From Rummeliibacillus pycnus (GTDB lineage Bacteria > Bacillota > Bacilli > Bacillales_A > Planococcaceae): a DNA stretch of 64,000 nucleotides. Location: contig NZ_KZ614145.1 in the NCBI RefSeq assembly GCF_002884495.1, positions 2,370,423-2,434,422 on the forward strand. The letters run 5' to 3'. A model generated the notes under the pieces. It was not told the DNA's origin. It saw only the letters and a program-made list of their open reading frames with translations, and did not search any database. Position 1 is the first letter of the stretch. Every line of letters begins with the position of its first letter. Below are positions 35,458-43,587 of the stretch, piece by piece. Both the position numbers and the translations under genes were made by a program.

Positions 35458-38138
35458 TAGAATTTCATAACAATTGATGAGCTAATCCAGGCTTTTGTGG
35501 TTGTGCCTGGGATGTAGATTTGATACCAAGTCTTATTGTTTTCGTCTTTTGCTGTTACCACTTGACCTTTGGCATCAGTTACTAGTTTTAGATAGTTGTC
35601 TTTGTTAAGTGTCGTTACAATAGTAGAGTCTTTTGTTGTTGCTTTGTCGCGAACATTACAACCGTCTACGTTTGTGACTGCTAGATTTTGAATGTTTAAA
35701 TAGTCACTTCTAATCCATGCTTGTTCATTGCCATTAAAGCTGACGCGGAACCAGCGACCTTTGAAGTTACCGTTGCTATCTTCATAGTCCCAGATATCTT
35801 TGTTATGACCTAAAATAGCAACTTGCTGTCCTAATGTTAGAGTGCCAATTTGTCGAGCTGCTGTTGCATACGGCATTGAGTAGACAGGGGTAAGTACTGT
35901 TGCTGTCGCCGTGATCCCTTTGTCAAATGTAAAGAATGTATCGGGCTGCGGCTTGTCTGATGGAATGATGTGATCATAGACTATCGAGATCGGTGCTGGA
36001 TTCAACGTACTAATAGGTTGAGCTGCATAGTAGTTACTATCATAAGGTTTCATCTCTTCCATTAGTCTCGCAATGTTGCGACCCCAAGTTTGGTCTGTTG
36101 CATATTTTGTATTCATCCCTGCAATGCTAACACCGTTGTTATAAATGGCACCAGCTTTTAGATATTTGTTGTAGATTGCATCGGCATAGTATTCAAGTCC
36201 AGCTTGTCCAGTTGGAAAATATAAGGCACATGTAAATGGTGCTGAGTCATATGCTTGATAGCCGAAGAAATTGTTTTTATATTGTGAGATTAATGAACTT
36301 CCCCATCCAGTTTCCCAAATAGCATGGGCAAACATAAATTGTGCATTGACCCCATACTTCTCTTGAACTTTCAGAAATGCTGGAATCATTTTATATAGAT
36401 TATTGGTTGTGATGCTAGTTCCTTTTTTCTTTATGAGATAGTCTTGCATTTCTTTCTGCGTAATATTTGAAGTCTTTCTCAAATTCTCTGCTAGATAGTT
36501 GTTCCCTGTTAGATCGGGGGTAATCCAGACGGTTTTACCACCAATAGATCCTTGATAATAAGTAGTACCGTTAATGACTTCTGTTTTCTTAGCAGTAAAG
36601 GCCGTTGCCCGATAGTTTGCAAGCGAGCTATAAACGACGTTATTTGTTGTGCCATTTGAAATATTATAAGCTTTGCCGAAGCCTGTTAGATACAGTTTGA
36701 TATTAGTCGCGGTAGAAGAAGTGATATCTGATAAGGTAACTTGTCCTTTTTCTACCCAACCTACTGCTTTCGTCTTTGTACCGTCTGTTCGACTGATTTC
36801 GTAGTAGGTTTTGTTATCTACCGTAGCTTGTTTAAATACATAGAAGGTTTCCTTTGTATAGGTCGTACCCGCTTCAACTGTTTTGGTTAAATCGGTTAAA
36901 TCTTGATAGATTTTGGTTGTGGTACTTTTAAGTGTGCCGACTTTTGTAATGGCAGTTGCTACAGGTTGTTCCGGTGTTTCTGGTTTTGTTGGATCTGTTG
37001 ATGGATCTGTTGGCTCTTCAGGAGCTGGTGTACTCGGTTTTGTATAGTTTTTGACTTGTGTTGAAGATACCCAAATATTCGTGTTGTTTGTAGTTGTTCC
37101 TTGATACCAAATTTCAGTTCCTGCTTTGAGTGCTTTTTTAATAATGAATTTTTTGTCTTTATAGGCAGTTAATGATTTCTCGATAATGTCGTTTTTGCCT
37201 CCCCATTGAATGCTGTAGCCTGCTCCTGTTCCATTTAAGGCTTGCTCCGTTTTTGGGATTGAGGCCGTTGCTTGCGTTACTGTTTTGATATCTGAACTTT
37301 TGATCCAACCAAATTTAGCGGAGGTGCTAGTTGGATGAGTGCTAAGTTGGAAGTAGATATCTTTGCCAATTGTCGCTTGTTGTGTAATGTAATAGGTTTT
37401 GCCGAGTTTCTTTTCGGTTGCTTGTGATGATTTTTTTAGGTTATGAATGTCTGGATAGATATTGGCAATTTGTGTATTGATGCGACCAAGTCTATTGACC
37501 GATGTAAGTACTGGTTTGACTACTGTTGTTGGTTTTTTCGTTGTGAGCTGATCCGATTTTAACCACACCGTTTGTCCATTTAATGTGCCACTATACCATG
37601 TTTCATTCCCAACTTTTTCAGTTGTTTTTGTATTGAATCGTTTTCCTTTGTCTTTAGATAAAGAAGTGAAAAGGATATTACGCTCTCCACCCCATGGTCT
37701 TGTGTATCCTTTACCTGTTCCCATTATATATCTAGGTGTCGTACTATTTTTGGTAATCGTATACGTTTTGGTTGTAAGATCTTTTGCTTTCACCCACCCA
37801 ACTGCTGGTTGTGTAGAGTTTTTGTAGTTACTCACTTGGTAATAGGTTGTCTTGTTATATACTGCTGTTTTGTTTATGTAATAAGTAAGTTTCAGCTTTT
37901 GGATCCCTGCTGTTGTTCCTTTTGTTGCAGTTGGTGATTTATAAATAATCGCTTTCTCGCTTTTGAGTTGACCCAGTTTACTAGTATTGGTTTGTTTTAC
38001 TTTATTGGTAGGTTGCGTAACAGCTGTCTTTGCATCTGCTTTTAACGCAGGAAGTGCCATCGATATAGAGGATGCAAGCATAGCTGCTGAGATCACTGCT
38101 GTTGTTAACCTTTTCGTTGTCTTTTGATATGAAGACAT
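35457..38138 (-). CDS. GW-repeat N-acetylglucosaminidase autolysin (GH73), large
   Basis: 893 residues with signal peptide to about residue 37. Six GW/SH3-like modules precede the enzyme (about 50-545), ending in phrases such as VGWVKAKDL, TVWLKSDQL, FGWIKSSDI, NIWVSSTQV and VGWVEKGQV, with a PTDPSTDPTKPE linker near 375. The GH73 glucosaminidase domain (about 560-720) carries AHAIWETGWGSSLISQYKNN with the likely catalytic Glu, then FFGYQAYD and MNTKYATD. A C-terminal SH3 region follows (about 745-893). GW modules bind lipoteichoic or wall teichoic acids, so it should act at the wall in daughter-cell separation or turnover. Its paralog is at 43588. Confidence 0.88.
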   Translation of the reverse strand: MSSYQKTTKRLTTAVISAAMLASSISMALPALKADAKTAVTQPTNKVKQTNTSKLGQLKSEKAIIYKSPTATKGTTAGIQKLKLTYYINKTAVYNKTTYYQVSNYKNSTQPAVGWVKAKDLTTKTYTITKNSTTPRYIMGTGKGYTRPWGGERNILFTSLSKDKGKRFNTKTTEKVGNETWYSGTLNGQTVWLKSDQLTTKKPTTVVKPVLTSVNRLGRINTQIANIYPDIHNLKKSSQATEKKLGKTYYITQQATIGKDIYFQLSTHPTSTSAKFGWIKSSDIKTVTQATASIPKTEQALNGTGAGYSIQWGGKNDIIEKSLTAYKDKKFIIKKALKAGTEIWYQGTTTNNTNIWVSSTQVKNYTKPSTPAPEEPTDPSTDPTKPETPEQPVATAITKVGTLKSTTTKIYQDLTDLTKTVEAGTTYTKETFYVFKQATVDNKTYYEISRTDGTKTKAVGWVEKGQVTLSDITSSTATNIKLYLTGFGKAYNISNGTTNNVVYSSLANYRATAFTAKKTEVINGTTYYQGSIGGKTVWITPDLTGNNYLAENLRKTSNITQKEMQDYLIKKKGTSITTNNLYKMIPAFLKVQEKYGVNAQFMFAHAIWETGWGSSLISQYKNNFFGYQAYDSAPFTCALYFPTGQAGLEYYADAIYNKYLKAGAIYNNGVSIAGMNTKYATDQTWGRNIARLMEEMKPYDSNYYAAQPISTLNPAPISIVYDHIIPSDKPQPDTFFTFDKGITATATVLTPVYSMPYATAARQIGTLTLGQQVAILGHNKDIWDYEDSNGNFKGRWFRVSFNGNEQAWIRSDYLNIQNLAVTNVDGCNVRDKATTKDSTIVTTLNKDNYLKLVTDAKGQVVTAKDENNKTWYQIYIPGTTTKAWISSSIVMKF

Positions 38139-38276
38139 GTTGATCCTTCCTTTCTATGAAAATGATGGATTTTTATTAACTATAGCATGGTTTTAAGGGA
38201 TTTGTATAAGGGGAATTTGGAGTTTTATTGAAATATTGATAGATTTGGAGAGGGCGTGGGTTGGAATCTGGAGATT

Positions 38277-38458
38277 ACTCGCGTTCTCGGGTGGTTTACT
38301 CGCGACTTTGGTGGGTTTACTCACGTTCTGGGGTGGTTTACTCGCGACTTTCGGTCATTTACTCTCATTTACAACAATTTAGGTTCTACTTGCTCTCTTT
38401 TGGATTGCTCTCATCGGGCGCGGCTGCTATTTTCGTTGAGCTTCTTTTTTCTGCCGCG
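38277..38458. repeat. Phased array A2 with hairpin module
   Basis: ACTCGCG-type words begin at 38277, 38298, 38319, 38340 and 38361, all steps exactly 21 bp. After a 50-bp tail comes CGCGGC (38419-38424), 28 nt, GCCGCG (38453-38458). It lies upstream of the large autolysin gene and downstream of bdbC. Confidence 0.9.
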
Positions 38459-38482
38459 AATAATGGGGGTGAGTATTTGATT

Positions 38483-38640
38483 ACTCTTGCGTTTGGTGAT
38501 TACTCGCGTTCTCGGGTGGTTTACTCGCGACTTTCGGTCATTTACTCTCATTTACAACAATTTAGGTTCTATCGGATCTCTTTTCGATTGCTCTTATTGG
38601 GCGCGGCTACGATTTTCGTTTAACTCTATTTTCTGCCGCG
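38483..38640. repeat. Phased array A3 with hairpin module
   Basis: Words begin at 38483, 38502, 38523 and 38544 (steps 19, 21, 21). The tail and the CGCGGC (38602-38607), 27 nt, GCCGCG (38635-38640) module are a tandem copy of A2. Confidence 0.88.
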
Positions 38641-38663
38641 ATCAATGGGGGTGAGTATTTGAT

Positions 38664-38864
38664 TACTCTTGCGTTTGGTGATTACTCACGTTCTCGGGTG
38701 GTTTACTCACGACTTTGGTGGGTTTACTCGCGTTCTCGGGTGGTTTACTCGCGACTTTCGGTCATTTACTCTCATTTACAACAATTTAAGTTCTATCGGA
38801 TCTCTTTTCGATTGCTCTCATTGGGCGCGGCTACGATTCCAATCAACCACCAGTTTCTGCCGCG
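38664..38864. repeat. Phased array A4 with hairpin module
   Basis: Words begin at 38664, 38684, 38705, 38726, 38747 and 38768 (steps 20, 21, 21, 21, 21), then CGCGGC (38826-38831), 27 nt, GCCGCG (38859-38864). A3 and A4 differ by two inserted 21-bp units. Confidence 0.9.
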
Positions 38865-38880
38865 GACAATGTTACCATAT

Positions 38881-38919
38881 AAAAAACCAGGAATGTTGTT
38901 AATCCAACATTCCTGGTTA
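38881..38919 (-). terminator. Terminator of bdbDC
   Basis: AACCAGGAATGTTG/CCAACATTCCTGGTT with a T tract on the minus strand. Confidence 0.92.
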
Positions 38920-38926
38920 GTAAACT

Positions 38927-39331
38927 TTATTTACGTTTCCATAGTATGATCATTGAAATGGTGATGATTGTAAAAGCAATGAATGCTAGAAATGGAATCG
39001 TCACGAAACCGAACCAATTGATATATTGTCCAGAGCATGGCACGCCGCTTGAGCATGTTGCGAATTCGTGCATGGACGGAATTTTTTGGAGTGCATAGTG
39101 ATAGGCAGATGTTATCAAGCCAATGATTGAGATTGGTAGAATATATTTATATATATTTTTGTCGTTATGATAAAAAGCAAGTCCAAGGAAGATAACGAGA
39201 GGATACATCATGATTCTCTGATACCAGCAAAGTGTACAGGGGATGAAGCCCATATATTCGCTGAAAAACAGGCTTCCCCCCATCGCAATAATCGATGTAA
39301 TCCATGCTAACAGTAGGGGTTTATTTACCAT
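38927..39331 (-). CDS. bdbC: BdbC disulfide bond formation protein (DsbB-like)
   Basis: 134 residues from the ATG at 39331, which lies inside the end of bdbD (11-nt overlap) with GAGG 6-7 nt upstream; a frame start at 39343 is less likely. Four membrane segments. The two quinone-reductase cysteine pairs are present: CTLCWYQR near residue 38, and C-x5-C in ATCSSGVPCSGQ near residue 98. It reoxidises BdbD with electrons passed to quinone. Overlap indicates translational coupling. Confidence 0.93.
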   Translation of the reverse strand: MVNKPLLLAWITSIIAMGGSLFFSEYMGFIPCTLCWYQRIMMYPLVIFLGLAFYHNDKNIYKYILPISIIGLITSAYHYALQKIPSMHEFATCSSGVPCSGQYINWFGFVTIPFLAFIAFTIITISMIILWKRK

Positions 39332-39962
39332 TTGCAGCCTCATCTACCATTTTCGCAAAGTCATCCATTGTTTTGCCTTTGAATTCTTTACCCCCGATGA
39401 AGATTGAAGGAGTTGCTTGGACTTTTAGTTTGTTTGCTGTTTTCATATCTTTGTCAAAGGCAGCGTTTGCTTTATTTTCCTCGAAAGCTTTTGCTACTTT
39501 TTCAGTTTCATCTTTGCTTGCTACTTTGGATAATAAGGTTTTCAAAAAGGCTTCGTTCATCGTATTTTCTTTACCATCTTTTGTTGTTTGGTTTGCGAAT
39601 AATAATTCATGGAATTTCCAGAACTTCTCGTTGCCCAGTTGTTGATAAACGGTTTCAGCAAATAGTGCTGCCGTTTTGGAATCTGGGGCAATAAATGCAT
39701 AATTCATAAAGTAAAGTTTAGCTTTCCCTGTTTGGACGAATTGCTGAACGATGTAAGGTAAAACATTTTTGTTGAACTCGCTACAATGAGGACATTTATA
39801 ATCACCAAATTCAACAATTTCAACGGGTGCTGATTTTTCACCTAAAAATGGTTGATCCTTATAATCAATCGTCGAAGACTTTCCACTTTTTCCATTTAAC
39901 ATAATCACAGCAATAACACATACTGCTAAAATACCAATAATCCAAAATATTTTTTTAGACAT
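39321..39962 (-). CDS. bdbD: BdbD thiol-disulfide oxidoreductase (DsbA-like)
   Basis: 213 residues with an N-terminal membrane anchor (about 5-22). The DsbA-type thioredoxin fold carries FGDYKCPHCSEFN (CPHC active site near residue 57) and the cis-proline loop VQATPSIFIGG near 180. It introduces disulfides into exported proteins; in Bacillus such pairs serve competence and secreted proteins. GGAGAG precedes the ATG. Confidence 0.93.
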   Translation of the reverse strand: MSKKIFWIIGILAVCVIAVIMLNGKSGKSSTIDYKDQPFLGEKSAPVEIVEFGDYKCPHCSEFNKNVLPYIVQQFVQTGKAKLYFMNYAFIAPDSKTAALFAETVYQQLGNEKFWKFHELLFANQTTKDGKENTMNEAFLKTLLSKVASKDETEKVAKAFEENKANAAFDKDMKTANKLKVQATPSIFIGGKEFKGKTMDDFAKMVDEAANGK

Positions 39963-40014
39963 ATTAAAACTCTCCTTTTCGAACTACATCATGTAGTGTA
40001 ATTAAGTAAAAAAT

Positions 40015-40863
40015 TTACGCAAGCGCGTAAATAAAAAAGATACAGATTAAGCTAAAAATCGTAAATGATTTGAAAGCTATTTTCATTGGAATCTTTAGTT
40101 GACGATCCTTTAAAGGATTTAATATATATTCAATTCTGTAATTTACAGATGTATCTGCGAAAGACGCATAAACAAATGGCATTGAATTTAGTTTTCCTAC
40201 CTTCAACATTTTCAACAAAGCACTACCTATGTACATAGATGTGGCTTGTTTTTCAATCGCTAAGTGATCGGCCATTACTTCTTGTATAATTCTATATTTT
40301 TGATTGAACCATTTTAAGATAGGTATATAGGCCATGGACGATGCACAAAGTGATAACAAAAATAGTTTAAGCGGATCATCATTTCTTTGATGATACATTT
40401 CATGATAAATAACTGCTTCTAGTTCTTCTTCTGTTAAGAGATTCATCAGTCCAGTTGAAATCATGATTTTAGGAGAAATAAATCCCATTGTAATAGCAAG
40501 TGGCACAGGATAGGAAATCACCAAAATGGATTCTTTTTTAATGCTGTATTGTTTATTTAAATCAATTGTTAGCTTGTTCTCTCGATATTGCTGGAATTTT
40601 CTTTTCATCTTCATCGTTTGGATCCATTGAGATCCGAGTTTCCATCCAGAGAATACTAGAGTATAGATGACCAATGCGTCGAGAGCATATTTAAGTGATG
40701 CCATACCGATTGCTTTTAATGCACTTTGGCATGCATCCACAAGATTAAATTTCATATCCCAACCAACGAAATAGGCAATAACATATAACGCCATTTGAGT
40801 AAAAATAGTTCCGTAAATTAAAAGTGACACGATGAACATGGTCTTTGATTGACGTTTTTCCAT
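40015..40863 (-). CDS. M56 (BlaR1-type) membrane metalloprotease
   Basis: 282 residues. Membrane helices lie near 10-32, 55-75 and at the C-terminus. The HEMYH zinc motif (residue about 152) followed by the downstream Glu in QEVMADHLA marks the M56 gluzincin-like family. There is no extracellular beta-lactam sensor domain as in BlaR1, so it resembles the short regulator-linked M56 proteins. It begins 3 nt after the BlaI-type repressor's stop, so the two form an operon in which the protease probably cleaves or modulates the repressor (inference). Confidence 0.82.
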   Translation of the reverse strand: MEKRQSKTMFIVSLLIYGTIFTQMALYVIAYFVGWDMKFNLVDACQSALKAIGMASLKYALDALVIYTLVFSGWKLGSQWIQTMKMKRKFQQYRENKLTIDLNKQYSIKKESILVISYPVPLAITMGFISPKIMISTGLMNLLTEEELEAVIYHEMYHQRNDDPLKLFLLSLCASSMAYIPILKWFNQKYRIIQEVMADHLAIEKQATSMYIGSALLKMLKVGKLNSMPFVYASFADTSVNYRIEYILNPLKDRQLKIPMKIAFKSFTIFSLICIFFIYALA

Positions 40864-40866
40864 ATG

Positions 40867-41280
40867 CTATCGATCCTTTTTTAGTTCTTTAATCTTCATC
40901 TCAAGTTTCGCGACTAACTCATCATCTACGTCTTCCAGTGCATCGAGCATATGACTTACTACCACATTTCCGAATTCATCCATCAATTCATTCGTCATTT
41001 CTTTTGATTGCGTGTCCAAAAACTCATTTCTCGATTGAATAGGTTTGTACATAGAGGATCTTCCCTCTGCTCTCTTTTGAAGAATCTCCTTTTCTACTAA
41101 CCGATTCATCACAGTCATAACCGTGTTAAAGTTCACCGCTTTCTCCTTTTCAAGAAAGTGTTGAACTTCTTTGATGGTCATTTCATCATTGTTCCATAAA
41201 ATGTCCATGATCTTGGCTTCGAGCGGTCCAAAAAAGCGGTTCAATCCACTTTCATGCATTTTAAATTTACGAATTTTCAT
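40867..41280 (-). CDS. BlaI/MecI/CopY-family repressor
   Basis: 137 residues. The winged helix covers residues 10-85 (LEAKIMDILWNNDEMTIKEV, then NTVMTVMNRLVEKEIL), followed by a helical dimerisation tail. This family represses its own operon until cleaved at a site in the tail or relieved by metal. A dyad directly upstream overlaps the promoter. Confidence 0.88.
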   Translation of the reverse strand: MKIRKFKMHESGLNRFFGPLEAKIMDILWNNDEMTIKEVQHFLEKEKAVNFNTVMTVMNRLVEKEILQKRAEGRSSMYKPIQSRNEFLDTQSKEMTNELMDEFGNVVVSHMLDALEDVDDELVAKLEMKIKELKKDR

Positions 41281-41287
41281 GATTAGG

Positions 41288-41340
41288 CCACCTCACATTG
41301 TTACATTACTCATTGTAGTGTGAGATGGTTGGGGCGTCAA
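41288..41340 (-). promoter_or_regulatory. Promoter and operator of the BlaI-M56 operon
   Basis: Minus-strand TTGACG (41335-41340), 17 bp, TACAAT (41312-41317). CCACCTCACA (41288-41297) and TGTGAGATGG (41319-41328) are near-perfect inverted arms. One arm covers the spacer beside the -10, the other contains the AGGTGG ribosome binding site of the repressor gene. Confidence 0.7.
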
Positions 41341-41572
41341 TTATTTATTCTTTGAAATCGAGATATTTGGAAATGATATTGGTAAGATTAATTTCCAATT
41401 ACAATATAGACTTAAAATGAAACAAAAGCTTTAAACTCGATCAAACTGTATAAAAACGAATAATAGACCAACATTAGAATGCAACCAATATGGCAATCCA
41501 TTTATCGGTATACATTTCCCTAAATTTGCCAATACACTTCCCCCTATAATAATTAATAGCGAAGCTTAATGC

Positions 41573-41739
41573 TTATTTTTGTAGCAAGTCGTTTAGAGAA
41601 CGATAAGTATCTTCTGTCAAAAATACTCCAGTTATTCTCTCATTTATAAATCTCGCAACAACAAGTTGGTCATATTCAATATTAAAATCTTTATATCTAA
41701 TTTAACATGAGATAAACCCTCTCGAATTAAATTTTTCAT
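41573..41739 (-). pseudogene. Frameshifted small gene of unknown family
   Basis: ATG at 41739 reads MKNLIREGLSHVKLDIK. One base shift then continues DFNIEYDQLVVARFINERIT, GVFLTEDTYRSLNDLLQK to the stop at 41573: about 55 residues. Not recognised. The remainder of 41341-41850 has no supported gene. Confidence 0.4.
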
Positions 41740-41850
41740 AATTGAATGTTTAGGGCGCCTGTCATTTACAAGTCTTTAAAAAAAATTAACATTGCTTTAA
41801 CAATAAAACATTAAAATAAGGAAAAACACCTTTATACATAAGGAGATCGT

Positions 41851-42723
41851 ATGAATTTTTCACTATATTCCGGGGATTCACCTGTTAACCCATTCTCATA
41901 TTTAAAATACTTATATAGCCGGCGTCATGAGGATCTCTTGAATTTCAAAAGATACAATGAACTAAAAAAAATATTAAAAAGCGAAAAGCTAAACACATTT
42001 TTTCAGCCCATTGTCAATTTGCATACAGATGAAACATTTGGCTTTGAGGCGTTAAATAGACCATCTAACTCAAAATTATTTTCAAATGCCGATGTGTTTT
42101 ATAAATTTGTTGGGCAAACGGATATGGTTTTTGCATTTGAAAAGTTTTGTAGGAATCTTTCTTTACAAAGATATATGACTAGACTTTCGGAAAACTCCAT
42201 TGCAAAACATTACACATTATTTTTAAATGTCCATCCATCAATTCTAATGGATAAAAACTATCACAATGGCGAAACATTAAAACTTTTAGAAAATGTTGGA
42301 CTACAACCAAATCAAGTCGTTTTTGAAATAACGGAGCGTAGTGCTGTCACAGATTACCAAGAATTTGAGCGAGTTCTCTCCAATTATCGTTCACAGGGTT
42401 ATCGCATTGCTATTGATGATGTGGGCTCTGGCTATAATAGTTTAAAGACATTAATCTACCTAAAACCAGAGTTTGTCAAATTAGATCGTTCACTTATTCA
42501 AAATATTCATCATAATGAGGCCAGCCAAAAACTAGCTTCGATGATATATGATTATGCAGAACAATCTAATACAAAAATTATTGCTGAAGGCTTAGAACAT
42601 TTAGAAGAAATAAAATACCTTCAATCTGTTGGAATTCATTATGGGCAAGGTTACGCACTAGGTAAACCCAAAATGGAAATACTGAATGGTAGTATTCCTA
42701 ATAGTTCACCAGATTATCTGTGA
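41851..42723 (+). CDS. EAL-domain cyclic-di-GMP phosphodiesterase
   Basis: 290 residues, a stand-alone cytoplasmic EAL domain (about 40-275) without GGDEF or sensor domain. Active-site signatures are present: GFEALNR (the EAL triad), FLNVHPSI, VVFEITER, IAIDDVGSGYNSL, VKLDRSLI, IIAEGLEH and GQGYALGKP. All metal and substrate ligands appear conserved, so it should hydrolyse c-di-GMP. AAGGAG lies before the ATG. Its position beside surface and autolysin genes suggests, but does not show, a link to motility or matrix control. Confidence 0.88.
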   Translation: MNFSLYSGDSPVNPFSYLKYLYSRRHEDLLNFKRYNELKKILKSEKLNTFFQPIVNLHTDETFGFEALNRPSNSKLFSNADVFYKFVGQTDMVFAFEKFCRNLSLQRYMTRLSENSIAKHYTLFLNVHPSILMDKNYHNGETLKLLENVGLQPNQVVFEITERSAVTDYQEFERVLSNYRSQGYRIAIDDVGSGYNSLKTLIYLKPEFVKLDRSLIQNIHHNEASQKLASMIYDYAEQSNTKIIAEGLEHLEEIKYLQSVGIHYGQGYALGKPKMEILNGSIPNSSPDYL

Positions 42724-42737
42724 AATTGATCCTTTCA

Positions 42738-42778
42738 AAAAAGAAAGTCCTAAGCCATTTTAGTGGTTTAGGACTCTT
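42738..42778 (+). terminator. Terminator of the EAL gene
   Basis: AGTCCTAAGCCA/TGGTTTAGGACT hairpin 15-25 nt after the stop. The sequence resembles 16684-16722. Confidence 0.8.
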
Positions 42779-42929
42779 CATTTGGGCAAGATCCTCGGAT
42801 TTTCGGTGCTAAAAAGTCTAATTTAATAGTATCTTTTACACAAAAAATAACTCCTCATTAAAGTTCTTTTATTCGTTACTCAATCCATGAAAAAAAGCTT
42901 TTAGATAGATACCTCAAAGTCCTTTAATT

Positions 42930-43083
42930 AGCAGATCCTTGGAAATTTAAAAGCATTCCTTCCTATCAATTCTTCTGTTGTTATGGTCTTCTGCTTATCC
43001 TCTTTTGCTCCTTGGATAATGGCTTTTCGAACGGTTCGATTGCCTGCCCCATCATATTCATACAGAATAACGTCTACTTTTGG
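42930..43083 (-). pseudogene. Unidentified gene tail, 5'-truncated
   Basis: A minus-strand frame reads KVDVILYEYDGAGNRTVRKA, IIQGAKEDKQKTITTEELIG, RNAFKFPRIC to a stop at 42930. Not recognised. It is cut at about 43083, where a DeoR-type fragment begins on the other strand. Confidence 0.35.
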
Positions 43084-43084
43084 A

Positions 43085-43413
43085 GAACAATCCGTTACCA
43101 CATATGATTTCTTATTTAACTTTGACCGCTTAAATATAATATTAGCAAAGCATTTATATGCGCAAGTGGGGTTTCTTTAGAAAATGGTATATCTGATTTT
43201 AGTTTAGAAGAAGCCGTTACGAGAAGAAAAATCATAGAGATCTCAAAAGAAACATATTTAGCATGTGATCATACGAAATTCAATAAAAATGTAATGGTGC
43301 AAATTTGTTCATTAAACGATGTGACGGCAATTGTAACAGATGACAAATTAACAGAAGCCACTGAAAAAAGATTCACGGAAAATGGTGTATCTTTAATAGT
43401 AGCGAAAGCTTAA
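43085..43413 (+). pseudogene. Duplicated C-terminal fragment of the phosphonate DeoR regulator
   Basis: About 330 bp are nearly identical to 55169-55493, the last 108 codons of the DeoR gene. A 5-nt insertion near 43133 breaks the frame, and substitutions are few and mostly synonymous. There is no start, no helix-turn-helix part and no operon. A recent partial duplication or recombination relic. Confidence 0.88.
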
Positions 43414-43450
43414 AAAAATGATAATCGAATACTATTTCCATCAAATAGGA

Positions 43451-43502
43451 AAGAGAAGGCCATTTTCACTAGTTCTATAACTGTTGTAAATGGCCTTCTC
43501 TA
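43451..43502. terminator. Terminator after the DeoR fragment
   Basis: AGAGAAGGCCATTT/AAATGGCCTTCTCT with a long loop. Confidence 0.7.
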
Positions 43503-43547
43503 ATAAATATATAAAAATACATCTGAATAGATTCTCTAGAAAAAATA

Positions 43548-43586
43548 ACATGGGATCACCCGTATATAAGAGGTGATCCCATTATT
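43548..43586 (-). terminator. Terminator of the small GW autolysin
   Basis: AATGGGATCACC/GGTGATCCCATGTT arms. Confidence 0.85.
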
Positions 43587-43587
43587 G

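Noticed and set aside
38256-38949. Open frames over arrays A2-A4 with YSRSRVVYSRLWW-type repeats, and a similar one at 32441-32668
   Set aside because: A 21-bp period equals seven codons, so frames stay open by arithmetic. No ribosome binding site, no natural start, and the same DNA is open in other frames.
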